Positions 33,214 through 42,606 of a stretch of DNA of 64,000 nucleotides are shown here, piece after piece. The notes below the pieces were generated by a model. The model did not search any database, was not told where the DNA came from, and worked only from the letters and a program-made list of their open reading frames with translations. This stretch comes from Clostridium collagenovorans DSM 3089. GTDB lineage: Bacteria; Bacillota; Clostridia; Clostridiales; Clostridiaceae. Each line of letters starts with the position of its first letter. The first letter of the stretch is position 1. The translations under genes and the position numbers were made by a program. Where the stretch lies: NCBI RefSeq assembly GCF_900130005.1, contig NZ_FQXP01000008.1, positions 124,001 to 188,000 on the forward strand, in the 5' to 3' direction.

Positions 33214-34362
33214 ATGAATGGAGAATTAAGTATGTTCTTTTTTATGAGTATTTGTTTAGTTATTATAGGTGCAACATTTTTATTTATACCAAGTATGAGT
33301 AGAGTAGATATATACTTTGGTATTAGAATGCCAAAGTTTTTAAGAAAAAGAGAAGATATGAAGAAGATAAGAAGTAGATTTAATATTAATATTATAAGTT
33401 ATACAATAGCAACTATTTTAGTTTATGCAATAGGATATTATTTAATTTACAAATGGGCATTAGGAGAGAACTTTCAAGCTTCATGGCTTATTTTTATCAC
33501 CTTAGTACAAATGGCTTTATTACAACTTGCATATTATATTGCATACAAAAGTGTAAGAACTATAAAAGCAAAGGAAAAGGATAGTGGAAATTGGAATGTT
33601 GCTAGAAAAATATCAATTGTGGATACAAAGTTAAGCAAAGAAATAAATAAGGTTAATTATTGGTGGTTACTTCCTTTCATTATTATTTTATTTGAGGTTA
33701 TACTTGTTGCTAGTAATTACAGCAATCTACCAGAGCAAATTCCTATGCACTACAATTTAGCAGGAGAAGTTGATAGATATACTAATAAGACACCTTTAAA
33801 TGCAATGATGCTACCTATAATTTCCTTTGGAATGACAGTATTTTTGTATGTAACTACTGTAATAACTAAAAGATCCAAAAAGGAAATAAACTCTTTAAAT
33901 ACAGAAAAATCTAGAGCTCAACTTAGATTATATTATAAATATTTAGAGGTATTTATGGCTATAACTTCAGCAATGTTAGGTATTACGTTTTTAATTGGAG
34001 ATCTTTCCTTGGTTGGAATTGTATCTTCTAAATATATGATGAGTATAATTCTTATAATAAGTTTAATTCTTGTGGTATTTGCAACTGTATTCTTTATTAA
34101 AATAGGTCAAGGTGGATGTAAATTAAAGATTAAGGATGTTGAAGATAAAGAAGAAGAGGAGTTATTTATAGATAAGGATGACGATCAATATTGGATTATG
34201 GGAACTTTTTATTATAATAAAGAAGATCCATCATTAATGGTAGAAAAAAGATCAGGGGGAGGTTGGACTGTTAATTTAGGTACAACTTTAGGAATGATTT
34301 TAACAATAGCACCAATAATTTTAATAATAGTACTATGTATCGCAATACCAATGAGAGGGTAA
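33214..34362 (+). CDS. DUF1648 / DUF5808-like membrane protein
   Basis: 382 residues with about eight predicted membrane helices. The DUF1648 motif (WWLLPFIIILFEVILVASNYSNLPEQIPMHYNLAGEVDRYTNKTP) lies at about 150-195. The C-terminal portion has a DDDQYWIMGTFYYNKEDPSLMVEKRSGGGWTVNLG segment typical of DUF5808, then a final helix. Such proteins occur with YtrA-type GntR regulators, and a role in envelope stress or immunity is only suspected. It is cotranscribed with the regulator and has SD GGGGGGA. Confidence 0.85.
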   Translation: MNGELSMFFFMSICLVIIGATFLFIPSMSRVDIYFGIRMPKFLRKREDMKKIRSRFNINIISYTIATILVYAIGYYLIYKWALGENFQASWLIFITLVQMALLQLAYYIAYKSVRTIKAKEKDSGNWNVARKISIVDTKLSKEINKVNYWWLLPFIIILFEVILVASNYSNLPEQIPMHYNLAGEVDRYTNKTPLNAMMLPIISFGMTVFLYVTTVITKRSKKEINSLNTEKSRAQLRLYYKYLEVFMAITSAMLGITFLIGDLSLVGIVSSKYMMSIILIISLILVVFATVFFIKIGQGGCKLKIKDVEDKEEEELFIDKDDDQYWIMGTFYYNKEDPSLMVEKRSGGGWTVNLGTTLGMILTIAPIILIIVLCIAIPMRG

Positions 34363-34365
34363 TAA

Positions 34366-34425
34366 ATGAGTAAAATTTATTTAGTAACTAAACTTGATTT
34401 TACCTATGGTGAAGAGGATTTATAA
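34366..34425 (+). CDS. Possible 19-residue peptide after the DUF1648 gene
   Basis: ATG 34366 begins 3 bases after the DUF1648 stop and follows GAGGG, ending before the terminator. The peptide (MSKIYLVTKLDFTYGEEDL) is unknown. It may be a decayed gene remnant or noise. It is included only because of the spacing and SD. Confidence 0.25.
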   Translation: MSKIYLVTKLDFTYGEEDL

Positions 34426-34442
34426 TAATATATAAGCAATAA

Positions 34443-34480
34443 AAAAACTACTGAGGTGACAAGGGTCTCAGTAGTTTTTC
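34443..34480 (+). terminator. Intrinsic terminator of gntR-DUF1648 unit
   Basis: AAAAACTACTGAG pairs perfectly with CTCAGTAGTTTTT across 11 bases. Confidence 0.88.
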
Positions 34481-34980
34481 TAATTTACTTGATACAATTT
34501 TTTACTTAATATATACATAGACGTGTTTACTTGAATAAGATATAGTCAAAGTTTTAACTTTCTTTAGTAATATTATGTTTTTATTATACAAATAATACTT
34601 AAAGATGTAAAATAGCATTTATTTATAAAAAAACATCTATCTATAGATAAAACCTATAGGAGTTATTAAGTTAAACTTAAAATTTTTATGTATATAATAC
34701 AATAATTACTTAGTATATGTATCTTTAATTTAGGGTGTTGAAATAAATATAAATGCATAAAATTGAATATAGATTATATAGTTTTTGAAGTTGAGAAATA
34801 ACATACTTGTAAAGCAGTTAAATATATAAGAAGCTTATTTTACTTTGTAATTATAAATTTGAAGTATAAATAGTTAATTTTAGAGAAAATTAATAATAAG
34901 TTGTAACTATTTAATGGTTATAGATTTTGAATATCTTAATTTAACTTTGGTTTATTAAGATAGCTTAGGAGTAATGCGAA
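34481..34980. other. Gene-free region of about 500 bases
   Basis: AT-rich, with stops in all frames. No palindrome, promoter pair or RNA motif stood out. It must contain the promoter of the desaturase gene. Confidence 0.5.
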
Positions 34981-36543
34981 ATGAATAAGAAAGTTATAAT
35001 TATAGGCGCTGGAATAAGTGGATTAACAACAGCAGCGAGATTGTTAAGTAGAGGCTATGAGGTAAAAGTAGTTGAAAAACAAAGTGGTGTTGGTGGGAAG
35101 CTTAGAAGGGTTGAAGGAAAAGGGTATAAGTTTGATTTAACAGCATCTATTATGATTATGCCTAGTAATTATAAGGATGTTTTTAAAGATGTGGGAAAGA
35201 ATATTGAGGATTATATTAAGATAAAGAAGTTACACACCTTATACAGAGTAAATTTTAGTGATAAGTACAATTTTGAAATATATGATGACATAAATGAAAC
35301 TATGAAAATGATGCAAGGGTTAGAGTTTAGAGAGGATATTTCCTATATAAAATTTATAGAGGATGCCTATAGCACATATAAATTTATTGATAAGAATATT
35401 CTAAGAAAATCCTTTCTTCATATTGAGGATTATGTAAATTATAAATTGGTGAGCAAAGGATATAAGTTAAAAGGGTTTAAATCTAGTTATGAATATATTT
35501 CTAATTATATAAAGAGTGAGAAATTAAGAGAGTTTTTAAGTTTTCAGTGTTTATACATGGGTATATCTCCATATAGTATGCCAGCCATATATTCCATGAT
35601 TCCAGCGGTTACGCAGGTTCAAGGAATAGGATATGTTGAAGGAGGAGTTTATAGTTATGTTAAAGTCTTAGAAAAATTGGTATTAGATCTAGGTGGAGTT
35701 ATAGAGTTAAATAGTGAGGTAAAGGAGATACTTGTAGATAAGGAGAAAGTAACTTCCGTTATAACTACTAAAGAGTATGAGAAGTGTGATATTGCCATAA
35801 GTAGTGCTGATTATTCATATACAGTGGAGAAACTTCTTATTGATAATACACTTAAGGAAAGAAAACTAGAAAAGAAAATAAATGATTTAGAATACTCCTG
35901 CTCTACCTTTATATTAAGGTTAGGAGTAAAGAAAAAATATAATGCTCTAAAGGTACACAACATGTACATAGGTGAGAATTTTAAAGAAAATATAGAGTGT
36001 GTATTTGAAGGGGAGCTACCTCAAAATCCACCACTATACATATACTGTCCTAGTGCCGTAGATCAATCTATGGCAGAGGGTGGCGGTGAAAGCATGAATG
36101 TAATGGTTAGAGTACCTAATCTTCAACTATCCAATATAAGTTGGAATGACAATGATATATTAATGTTTAGAAATAAGGTGATTAATAATTTAAAGAAAAT
36201 AAATGGGTTAGAGGATATAGAAGATAACATAGAGTATGAAACTTATTTAACCCCTGTGGATTTAGAAAGAGAGTACAGTTGTTATAAGGGAGCAGCCTTT
36301 GGAATACTTCCTAATATAAAGCAAATTACATATAAAAGACCTAAATGTAAGTTGAAAAATATAAAAAATCTCTATTTTCTTGGAGACTCAGTTCATCCAG
36401 GTGCAGGAATGTCAATAGTGCAACTTGCTACTAGAGAATTAGTTAATGAGGTTGAAAGAGATACTGAAAATACTACTATACACAAGAGGGATAATAACAA
36501 GAAGCATAAAAATAATAAAGATATGAATAAGAAACGTAAATAG
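34981..36543 (+). CDS. Phytoene desaturase (CrtI/CrtN) family FAD oxidoreductase
   Basis: 520 residues. The N-terminal FAD motif VIIIGAGISGLTTAARLLSRGYEVKVVEK is complete. GGVGGKLRR-type and SIMIMPSNY segments and the C-terminal GDSVHPGAGMSIVQLATREL motif match the carotenoid desaturase family. It ends in a Lys/Asn-rich tail (KRDNNKKHKNNKDMNKKRK), which is unusual and could be membrane- or nucleic-acid-binding or simply unselected. No phytoene or squalene synthase gene is adjacent, so a carotenoid product cannot be assumed. A cis-prenyltransferase lies convergent downstream. Confidence 0.85.
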   Translation: MNKKVIIIGAGISGLTTAARLLSRGYEVKVVEKQSGVGGKLRRVEGKGYKFDLTASIMIMPSNYKDVFKDVGKNIEDYIKIKKLHTLYRVNFSDKYNFEIYDDINETMKMMQGLEFREDISYIKFIEDAYSTYKFIDKNILRKSFLHIEDYVNYKLVSKGYKLKGFKSSYEYISNYIKSEKLREFLSFQCLYMGISPYSMPAIYSMIPAVTQVQGIGYVEGGVYSYVKVLEKLVLDLGGVIELNSEVKEILVDKEKVTSVITTKEYEKCDIAISSADYSYTVEKLLIDNTLKERKLEKKINDLEYSCSTFILRLGVKKKYNALKVHNMYIGENFKENIECVFEGELPQNPPLYIYCPSAVDQSMAEGGGESMNVMVRVPNLQLSNISWNDNDILMFRNKVINNLKKINGLEDIEDNIEYETYLTPVDLEREYSCYKGAAFGILPNIKQITYKRPKCKLKNIKNLYFLGDSVHPGAGMSIVQLATRELVNEVERDTENTTIHKRDNNKKHKNNKDMNKKRK

Positions 36544-36586
36544 AAAAATCAAAGATATAAAAAACATAAGGACCAATAATAAATAG

Positions 36587-36667
36587 TATAAAGATTAAGC
36601 TTATAGTATTAAATTAAGCTTAATATATAATTTCTAATTAATATTCTTCATTTGCTTAATCTTTATA
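36587..36667. repeat. Long inverted repeat after the desaturase gene
   Basis: TATAAAGATTAAGC (36587-36600) and GCTTAATCTTTATA (36654-36667) are perfect 14-bp arms around 53 bases that include the palindrome ATTAAGCTTAAT (36612-36623). The element repeats the AGCTTAAT word on both strands. It may serve as the 3' end structure of the desaturase mRNA. Confidence 0.55.
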
Positions 36668-36743
36668 TTTACTCTATACTCAGGGTTACATGTAAATAAA
36701 ATGAATATTGTTTATTAAAATACATATTAAGAGTTTAATATTA

Positions 36744-36840
36744 AAATATGGCTGTCTAACTAAAATATATAGTTTATATATTAATGTAATGAAATAAGTT
36801 ACATTATATATAGTTAAATTTTTAGAATGACAGCCTATTT
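36744..36840 (-). terminator. Structured 3' end of the cis-prenyltransferase transcript
   Basis: On the minus strand AAATAGGCTGTC (upstream arm) pairs with GACAGCC followed by ATATTTT, and the interior contains TAACTATATATAATGTAA pairing with a later ACATTAATATATA. It behaves like a branched terminator just after the stop codon. Confidence 0.5.
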
Positions 36841-36844
36841 TCTT

Positions 36845-37486
36845 CTATCCGCCTAAGGTTACATCTTGAGTATTGTACCAAGATAAGGCATCAAAAAAGT
36901 GTTGTCTTTTGAAATCAGGCCAAAAGTCCTCTACAATATAAAAGTCAGAGTAAATAGATTGAACAGGTAGAAAACCACTTAATCTTCTTCTTCCACCCCA
37001 ACGAATTATTAAATCGATTCTAGATATATCGTTAGAATGAATAACTTGACCTATATTTTTTAAAGTTTCGTCACATTCTTTTATTGGGTTTAAATCCCAC
37101 TCCCAACCGTAGTTTACTAAAAAGTTAACCTTAAGGCCACCTTTACCAAAGGTTCTACGAGTTGTATAGGGGTAGAGTTCCTTAGGAAACATATTGGATT
37201 TTGTATTACCAACTACTAAAAGTTCAGCGTCTTCTTTTGTTAGCATTTCTACAGCGTCTATACAAGCCTTAGTAAAAGCAAGTCTTTGAAGAGTAGAACG
37301 CTTAGTATTATCTATTGTAAATCCATAATAAGTTATTTCCTTTATGCCACATTCTTTACATAACTTAAAAAGTTCTAAACCTGGGTCAAGACCTAAGTCA
37401 TATCCTTGTTCTTTTGATAGTCCATTAGATTGAGCCCATCGTCTATTACCATCGGGAATAATACCTATGTGTTTTGGTAGTCTCAA
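36845..37486 (-). CDS. Cis-prenyltransferase (undecaprenyl diphosphate synthase-like)
   Basis: 213 residues. The conserved IGIIPDGNRRWAQ with the catalytic Asp, the ITYYGFTIDNTKRS region (similar to the usual FSTENW segment but diverged), NFLVNYGWEWDL and the signature RIDLIIRWGGRRRLSGFLPVQSIYSDFYIVEDFWPDF are present. It makes a Z-polyprenyl diphosphate from isopentenyl diphosphate. The chromosome should also carry the housekeeping uppS, and the diverged motifs suggest this is a second, specialised enzyme. TTG 37486 follows AGGAGTG on the minus strand; the longer frame is not family-like. Confidence 0.85.
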   Translation of the reverse strand: MRLPKHIGIIPDGNRRWAQSNGLSKEQGYDLGLDPGLELFKLCKECGIKEITYYGFTIDNTKRSTLQRLAFTKACIDAVEMLTKEDAELLVVGNTKSNMFPKELYPYTTRRTFGKGGLKVNFLVNYGWEWDLNPIKECDETLKNIGQVIHSNDISRIDLIIRWGGRRRLSGFLPVQSIYSDFYIVEDFWPDFKRQHFFDALSWYNTQDVTLGG

Positions 37487-37751
37487 AAAAATCACTCCTA
37501 ATTTATAAAATTTCAATAACTGCTTACATTAATTATTTACAATACAGAAATTTTTATACAATATATGTAATGTTATGGATGAAAAATTTGAACAAAGCTT
37601 AAAGAAAAAGATCATATAGAACTTTCTGAAATTGACAAGGAATTTCACTAAGTATATAATCACTTTAGCAAATAGCTATGTATTAAAACCATACAGTAAG
37701 ATAGTATAAATAGTTTTAATCACATATAAATTTAGTTAATTGGAGATGAAT

Positions 37752-38354
37752 ATGAGAAAAATAATAAAATTAGCTAGTATAATCATGATAGCTTCTATGT
37801 TATTAATGGGATGTTCAAAAATAGAATCAGCAGAAAGTGTTGTAAATGAGTTTTTTAGTAAAATACAAAATATAAAAATTGATGAGGCTGATGAATATAT
37901 CATAAAAGAAGATATGCCAAAGGACGCAGAATTAGAACTAATACAAGGCAATGATGAGGGTAACTATGAGAAAGATGGATATGAAAAGTTTTCAAAGTTA
38001 TTATATGGAGATTTAAAATATTCTATTATATCCTCTAAGGAAAACTCAGATGGTGATGTTATTGTAACTACTGAAATAGAAACTTATAATATGTTGTCAG
38101 CAATTGATAAGTTTATAGAGAGATACACTCAGGTAGATTATGAAAATTATCAAAAAGAAGAAAATGAGAAAATATCTCAAAATGATTTAAAGTCAATAGG
38201 GAATCATATAATAAAAGATGTGTTAAATAACGAGGAATTAGTTAGAGAAAAAAACACCATAGATATTACCTTGAAAAGAAAGTTAGGAGTATGGAAAATC
38301 GAAATGTCAGAGCCCTTGTTTAGAATTTTTTCAGTAGGTACTTTAAGTTATTAA
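37752..38354 (+). CDS. Predicted lipoprotein, unknown function
   Basis: 200 residues. The lipoprotein signal has lipobox LLMGC (Cys about 21), and the mature sequence starts SKIESAESVVNEFFSKIQNIKIDEADEYI. That segment resembles the NTF2-like/DUF5105-type fold seen in many clostridial lipoproteins, which ends as here in LKRKLGVWKIEMSEPL. ATG 37752 follows GGAGATG. It is anchored on the outer face of the membrane and its role is unknown. Confidence 0.78.
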   Translation: MRKIIKLASIIMIASMLLMGCSKIESAESVVNEFFSKIQNIKIDEADEYIIKEDMPKDAELELIQGNDEGNYEKDGYEKFSKLLYGDLKYSIISSKENSDGDVIVTTEIETYNMLSAIDKFIERYTQVDYENYQKEENEKISQNDLKSIGNHIIKDVLNNEELVREKNTIDITLKRKLGVWKIEMSEPLFRIFSVGTLSY

Positions 38355-38356
38355 TT

Positions 38357-38417
38357 AAAAGAGTCCTAGAATAAAGTTATGTATAATTATACATATTTAC
38401 TCTAAGACTCTTTTTAC
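38357..38417. terminator. Bidirectional terminator between lipoprotein and a small minus-strand ORF
   Basis: AAAAGAGTC (38357-38365) pairs with GACTCTTTTT (38406-38415), with further pairing inside. T-runs exist in both directions. Confidence 0.7.
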
Positions 38418-38444
38418 TATGATCAATATAAATTATTATCTACG

Positions 38445-38549
38445 CTAGAACTTTACTATTCGCTTTAATTCAGAGTTTTTTTCAACTAGTGACTTAGTAT
38501 CAAATGTAACTAAGACTATGTTTACACAAAATTTAAGAAAAGTTATCAT
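38445..38549 (-). CDS. Small protein of 34 residues, unknown
   Basis: ATG at 38549 on the minus strand is preceded by a perfect AGGAGG with 7-base spacing. The 34 codons end at TAG just before a bidirectional terminator. The N-terminal half is hydrophobic (ITFLKFCVNIVLVTF) and the C-terminal half is charged (DTKSLVEKNSELKRIVKF). Signal placement at both ends supports a real small gene, perhaps membrane-associated. Not recognised. Confidence 0.5.
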   Translation of the reverse strand: MITFLKFCVNIVLVTFDTKSLVEKNSELKRIVKF

Positions 38550-38712
38550 AAAACATCCTCCTATGTACAAAATAGTATTAACATAAGAGCAGTATATATT
38601 CTATGTAATTAGTAGCAATAAAATTAAAAAATGTGAAATAAATATGAAAATAAAAGCTAGTCATATATTAATTTACATAACTAACTTTTATTATAAAAAA
38701 ATTTATGAAGTT

Positions 38713-38901
38713 TTATTCTTGTTTGAAAAGATCAGGTTGTTTTGCGTAAAACTCTATATAACCGCATTCGGAACATACACAAGATAAAATATCACTTGCT
38801 GTAGAGCTTAAAAATTTAGATGGAGTTTTTCTAAGATTAAAGATTGGTGCTTCAACATAAGTTTGAATCATTTCTCCATTACATTTTGGACAAACATACA
38901 T
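38713..38901 (-). CDS. Small zinc-ribbon protein
   Basis: 62 residues. CPKCNGEM near the N-terminus and CSECGY near the C-terminus (with an extra Cys before it) form a Cys4 zinc ribbon. The middle, IFNLRKTPSKFLSSTASDIL, resembles the nucleotide-binding-like insert of clostridial zinc-ribbon proteins. SD GGGGGGA on the minus strand fits. The role is unknown. Confidence 0.75.
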   Translation of the reverse strand: MYVCPKCNGEMIQTYVEAPIFNLRKTPSKFLSSTASDILSCVCSECGYIEFYAKQPDLFKQE

Positions 38902-39368
38902 GATTAATCCCCCCTAAAGACTGAATATATCAGAATATTTAGATAATTATACCATATAAAAAAATGATTTTCAATGAAAGAGTTTAAAATTCATATAATA
39001 TATAGTAAAACTTTACATATTAGATTTTATTATATACTATTATCTAATATAAGTATTTAGAATTATATTGAAGATTAAATTAGTTAAATTTTATTTATAT
39101 AAAAGTTAAAGTTTGTTTATATTGAATTGCACATAATACATATATAATTAATATATGAGAGAATTTCTTAGTGTGTTAGATATTATTTAAAAAAGTATTT
39201 TTAATTTGCATTTTATTGGTAATAATATGTATAAAAGAGTTTTTAATAAAATAGGTTTAAATATAAAAAAAAATTACGTATAATAGATATAGTTGCAAAA
39301 ATATACTGATAAAATATATAAAAAGAGTAAGAAAAAGTTATTACTTTTTAATTTGAGGAGTGATTTAC
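38902..39368. other. Gene-free divergent region of about 470 bases
   Basis: Very AT-rich and stop-ridden. It holds the divergent promoters of the zinc-ribbon and signal peptidase genes. No specific operator or RNA structure was identified. Confidence 0.5.
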
Positions 39369-39905
39369 ATGGAGAATAATAATGGCGAGGTAAATAAGGC
39401 TGTAGAAATATTTAAAGAATGGGGAATACCTATATTATTAGCTTTTGCATTAGTTATATTTATACATAAATTTTTATTTTTTAATATAGAGGTACCTACT
39501 TTATCAATGTATCCAACTATCCAAGCAAATGATAGAATTTTAGTAACCAGAGTACATAATACAGATAAATTACAAAGAGGTGATATAGTAGTTTTTCACT
39601 CTAATAAGGATGAAAAAGACTTAATTAAGAGATTAGTAGGATTACCAGGGGATACTGTTGAATATACTAAGGAAGGTAAGATGTTTATCAATGGTGAGTT
39701 AGTTGATGAGCCATATGTTTTAAACCCAGGTGGAAAAGCAGGGAAATTTGAAGTACCACAAGGGAACTTTTTGTTTATGGGAGATAACAGAAGTGGATCA
39801 GAGGATAGTAGATCTTGGGAAAATCCTTATATAACTCAAGATAAGATAATGGGAAAAGCACAAATTGTTATATTCCCATTTAGTAGATTTGGAAAATTAA
39901 AATAA
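39369..39905 (+). CDS. lepB: Signal peptidase I
   Basis: 178 residues. An N-terminal membrane helix (WGIPILLAFALVIFIHKFLF) is followed by the S26 catalytic boxes: box B VPTLSMYPTI with Ser46, box D DLIKRLVGLPGDTVE with Lys87 and box E GNFLFMGDNRSGSEDSR. It removes signal peptides on the outer face of the membrane. ATG 39369 follows GAGGAG; GTG 39360 overlaps the SD. One copy of a likely paralogous family. Confidence 0.93.
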   Translation: MENNNGEVNKAVEIFKEWGIPILLAFALVIFIHKFLFFNIEVPTLSMYPTIQANDRILVTRVHNTDKLQRGDIVVFHSNKDEKDLIKRLVGLPGDTVEYTKEGKMFINGELVDEPYVLNPGGKAGKFEVPQGNFLFMGDNRSGSEDSRSWENPYITQDKIMGKAQIVIFPFSRFGKLK

Positions 39906-40048
39906 ATAATTTACAAAAAAGAAAAAATCCTTTTAAATGAGTCATTTTTTATAGAATAAAAGCATTAATAGTTATATAATGATTAATGGTATGTTCTTAA
40001 CAAAAGAAAAATAAGTAAGTTGAGGTTTGGGGGGCATTATTAATAGTT

Positions 40049-40705
40049 ATGAAAAGTTTTATGAATGTTAAATCAGTAACTACCATAGTATGTGGTATAG
40101 TGTCCTTTGTTTGTATTATAATAATAGCTAGTACCTTTGGGGTAAGAAACGTAGACCCAAATAATAAAGAGGAAACTAATAACCCTAGTAGTGACTTTTA
40201 TGATGGAAAAGTTCTAGAGAATATTAAAGGGCCAATAAATGAAGAAAGAGCTCTTGAAATATCAAAGCAATGTATAAAGATATATTTTGAAGATGATGTA
40301 GATAGTTTAAATTTAGAGCATAACTTAAATCTAAAAGAAGGTATAGGAACAGAAAAAGATTTATTTATAATAAATTGGTTAGATATTAAAACATCACAAA
40401 GCAAGTATATTACATCTATAAGGAAAGATAGTGGATATATAGAGCAGGCAATGAAGGTCAATTACGATAAAGGCAACAACATAGAAGTAATAACATCTTT
40501 GGGAGTTGAAAATTTAGTGAAATCTTTTTTGAAGAGGGTATATGGAATAAGTAATTATGATAATACTAATCTTGTTATAGAGAAGGATAGTCATTACGGA
40601 TACAAAGCGAAATTTGAAAATTTTACATCTAAAAAGACTAAAGTTATACTTGGAATAGACCCGTACAAAGGAATAATAGAAAATATTACCAATATTCATG
40701 AATGA
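40049..40705 (+). CDS. Membrane-anchored protein, PepSY-like, unknown function
   Basis: 218 residues. One N-terminal helix (SVTTIVCGIVSFVCIIIIASTFG) is followed by an extracytoplasmic part. From about residue 65 the pattern INEERALEISKQCIKIYF...DLFIINWLD...SKYITSIRKDSGYIEQAM resembles two PepSY-type repeats. The GGGGGG SD is 14 bases from the ATG, longer than usual. No partner gene is evident; signal peptidase is upstream but separately ended. Confidence 0.65.
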   Translation: MKSFMNVKSVTTIVCGIVSFVCIIIIASTFGVRNVDPNNKEETNNPSSDFYDGKVLENIKGPINEERALEISKQCIKIYFEDDVDSLNLEHNLNLKEGIGTEKDLFIINWLDIKTSQSKYITSIRKDSGYIEQAMKVNYDKGNNIEVITSLGVENLVKSFLKRVYGISNYDNTNLVIEKDSHYGYKAKFENFTSKKTKVILGIDPYKGIIENITNIHE

Positions 40706-40711
40706 TTTATA

Positions 40712-40745
40712 GGCTGTTAAACATAATGTTTAACAGCTTTATTTA
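40712..40745 (+). terminator. Intrinsic terminator after the PepSY-like gene
   Basis: GGCTGTTAAACA pairs with TGTTTAACAGC(T) over a 3-base loop, followed by a T-rich tail. Confidence 0.85.
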
Positions 40746-40985
40746 AATAAAAAAATATATTTTTGTACTTAAAGCAAACAGTGATTTAAATAATAAGATA
40801 GGAATAATAGAAATTATAAGTGGCAAAATCACATAATAAACTTAATGAAAGCTTCATTGAATGTATATTTTAATTTAATTATTTAATAAATATAGTGGTT
40901 AGATATTAGAATAGCTGTGTAAGATTAAATTAGAATATATGTATAATGTTAATTAGAAATATAATATAAATTTTATTTTAGAAAT

Positions 40986-41047
40986 GGAGGTATTTAGTGA
41001 AGAAAGGTAAATACAATGCACTGATTTTTCACTAAAGATGAATTATG
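40986..41047 (+). promoter_or_regulatory. Hairpin-bridged ribosome binding site for the aldehyde dehydrogenase gene
   Basis: GGAGG (40986-40990) is 54 bases from the ATG (41045). The stem TTTAGTGAAGAA (40993-41004) pairs with TTTTCACTAAA plus one G-U (41025-41036), 12 bp in all. With the stem formed, 2 + 8 bases separate SD and ATG. A 12-codon ORF starting at GTG 40997 and ending at the distal arm is the alternative use of the SD. Confidence 0.6.
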
Positions 41048-42421
41048 AAAAACTTAAATGAAATTTTAGATAATCAAAGAGCGTTTTTCTTAAGCGGAAA
41101 AACTATGGATATAGAGTTTAGGATAGAGCAGTTAAATAAATTAAGAACCTCTATTATTAAGCATGAGGAAGATATTTTAGATGCTCTTAAGAAGGATTTA
41201 AATAAAAGTAACTTTGAATCTTATGAAACAGAGTTAGGTATAGTATTAGAAGAAATAACTTTAATGAGTAAGAATATAAGAAAATGGAGTAAGGATAAGA
41301 AAGTAAAAAGTCCATTAATGCATTATAAAACTGATACTTATATTCATTCGGAACCCTATGGAGTGGTACTTAATATAGCTCCTTGGAACTATCCATTTCA
41401 GTTACTTATGGCACCATTAATAGGAATAATAGCTGGTGGTAACTGTGCTATGCTAAAACCATCTAAATACTCTATAAGTACAAGTAAAGTTATAGAAATT
41501 ATAATAAGAGAAGCCTTTGATGAAAATTACATAACTGTAGTAGAAGCAGAGGGTGGAAGAGAGTCTATTCAAGCTTTACTTCAATTAAGGTTTGATTATA
41601 TATTCTTTACTGGAAGTGTAGATGTTGGGAAAGTTGTCATGGAAAATGCAGCTAAACATTTAACACCTGTTACTTTAGAATTAGGTGGTAAGAGTCCTTG
41701 TATAGTTTGTAAAGATGCAAAACTTGAAATTGCTGCTAAGAGAATAGTTTGGGGTAAATTTTTAAATGCAGGTCAGACCTGTGTTGCACCAGATTATTTA
41801 TTAGTACATAAGAATGTTAAAGAAGAGTTACTTAAAAATATTAAAAAGAATATAATAGAATTTTTCGGTGAAAATCCTAAAAGTAGTAATGACTTTGGAC
41901 GTATAATAACTAATAAACATGTAGAAAGATTAGCTTCATATTTAAGTTGTGGAAGTGTTTATTTTGGTGGAAAGTATGATGTTTCAGAAAAATATATGGA
42001 ACCTACTATTTTAACTGATATTAGTTTCGAGGATGCGGTAATGCAAGAGGAGATTTTTGGTCCTATTTTTCCTGTTATAGAATTTGAGGATATAGATGAT
42101 GTCATAAATATACTTAAGCATAAAGAAAAACCCTTAGCTTTATATTTATTTACTGAGAGCAAGGAAATTGAAAATAAGGTTGTTAAGAGAGTTTCATATG
42201 GAGGAGGATGTATAAATGATACTATTATTCATGTTGCATCTTCTTATGCACCCTTTGGAGGAGTAGGTAATAGTGGTATGGGAGCTTATCATGGAAAATA
42301 TAGTTTTGACCTATTTACTCATCAAAAGAGCATATTAAAAAAGAGTAGTAAATTTGATATTAAGGTGAGATATGCTCCTTATAAAGATAAGCTAAATTTA
42401 TTGAAAAAAATAATGAAATAA
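41045..42421 (+). CDS. Aldehyde dehydrogenase, class 3 type
   Basis: 458 residues. The catalytic Cys lies in FLNAGQTCVAPDY and the Glu in VTLELGGKSPCIV; the NAD loop is IFFTGSVDVGKVV, and APFGGVGNSGMGAYHG is the family end motif. The C-terminal stretch KSSKFDIKVRYAPYKDKLNLLKKIMK resembles the extended tail of class 3 enzymes that act on fatty aldehydes. It oxidises aldehydes with NAD(P). It has no obvious operon partner; arginase is downstream with its own leader. Confidence 0.9.
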   Translation: MKNLNEILDNQRAFFLSGKTMDIEFRIEQLNKLRTSIIKHEEDILDALKKDLNKSNFESYETELGIVLEEITLMSKNIRKWSKDKKVKSPLMHYKTDTYIHSEPYGVVLNIAPWNYPFQLLMAPLIGIIAGGNCAMLKPSKYSISTSKVIEIIIREAFDENYITVVEAEGGRESIQALLQLRFDYIFFTGSVDVGKVVMENAAKHLTPVTLELGGKSPCIVCKDAKLEIAAKRIVWGKFLNAGQTCVAPDYLLVHKNVKEELLKNIKKNIIEFFGENPKSSNDFGRIITNKHVERLASYLSCGSVYFGGKYDVSEKYMEPTILTDISFEDAVMQEEIFGPIFPVIEFEDIDDVINILKHKEKPLALYLFTESKEIENKVVKRVSYGGGCINDTIIHVASSYAPFGGVGNSGMGAYHGKYSFDLFTHQKSILKKSSKFDIKVRYAPYKDKLNLLKKIMK

Positions 42422-42606
42422 CTAAGGAAAAATAATTATTCAATTATTAAAATAAATATAAAAAATTTGTAGAAATATAAAAATATAAGTGATAGAATAA
42501 CATTTGGAAACATAGAGGGATTAAATTATAAAATTTAAGAAACTGTGGAATAAATAAAGGTATAGAAGTTATATACGAAAGAACTTTGGAGGGAGATAAG
42601 GATAAA

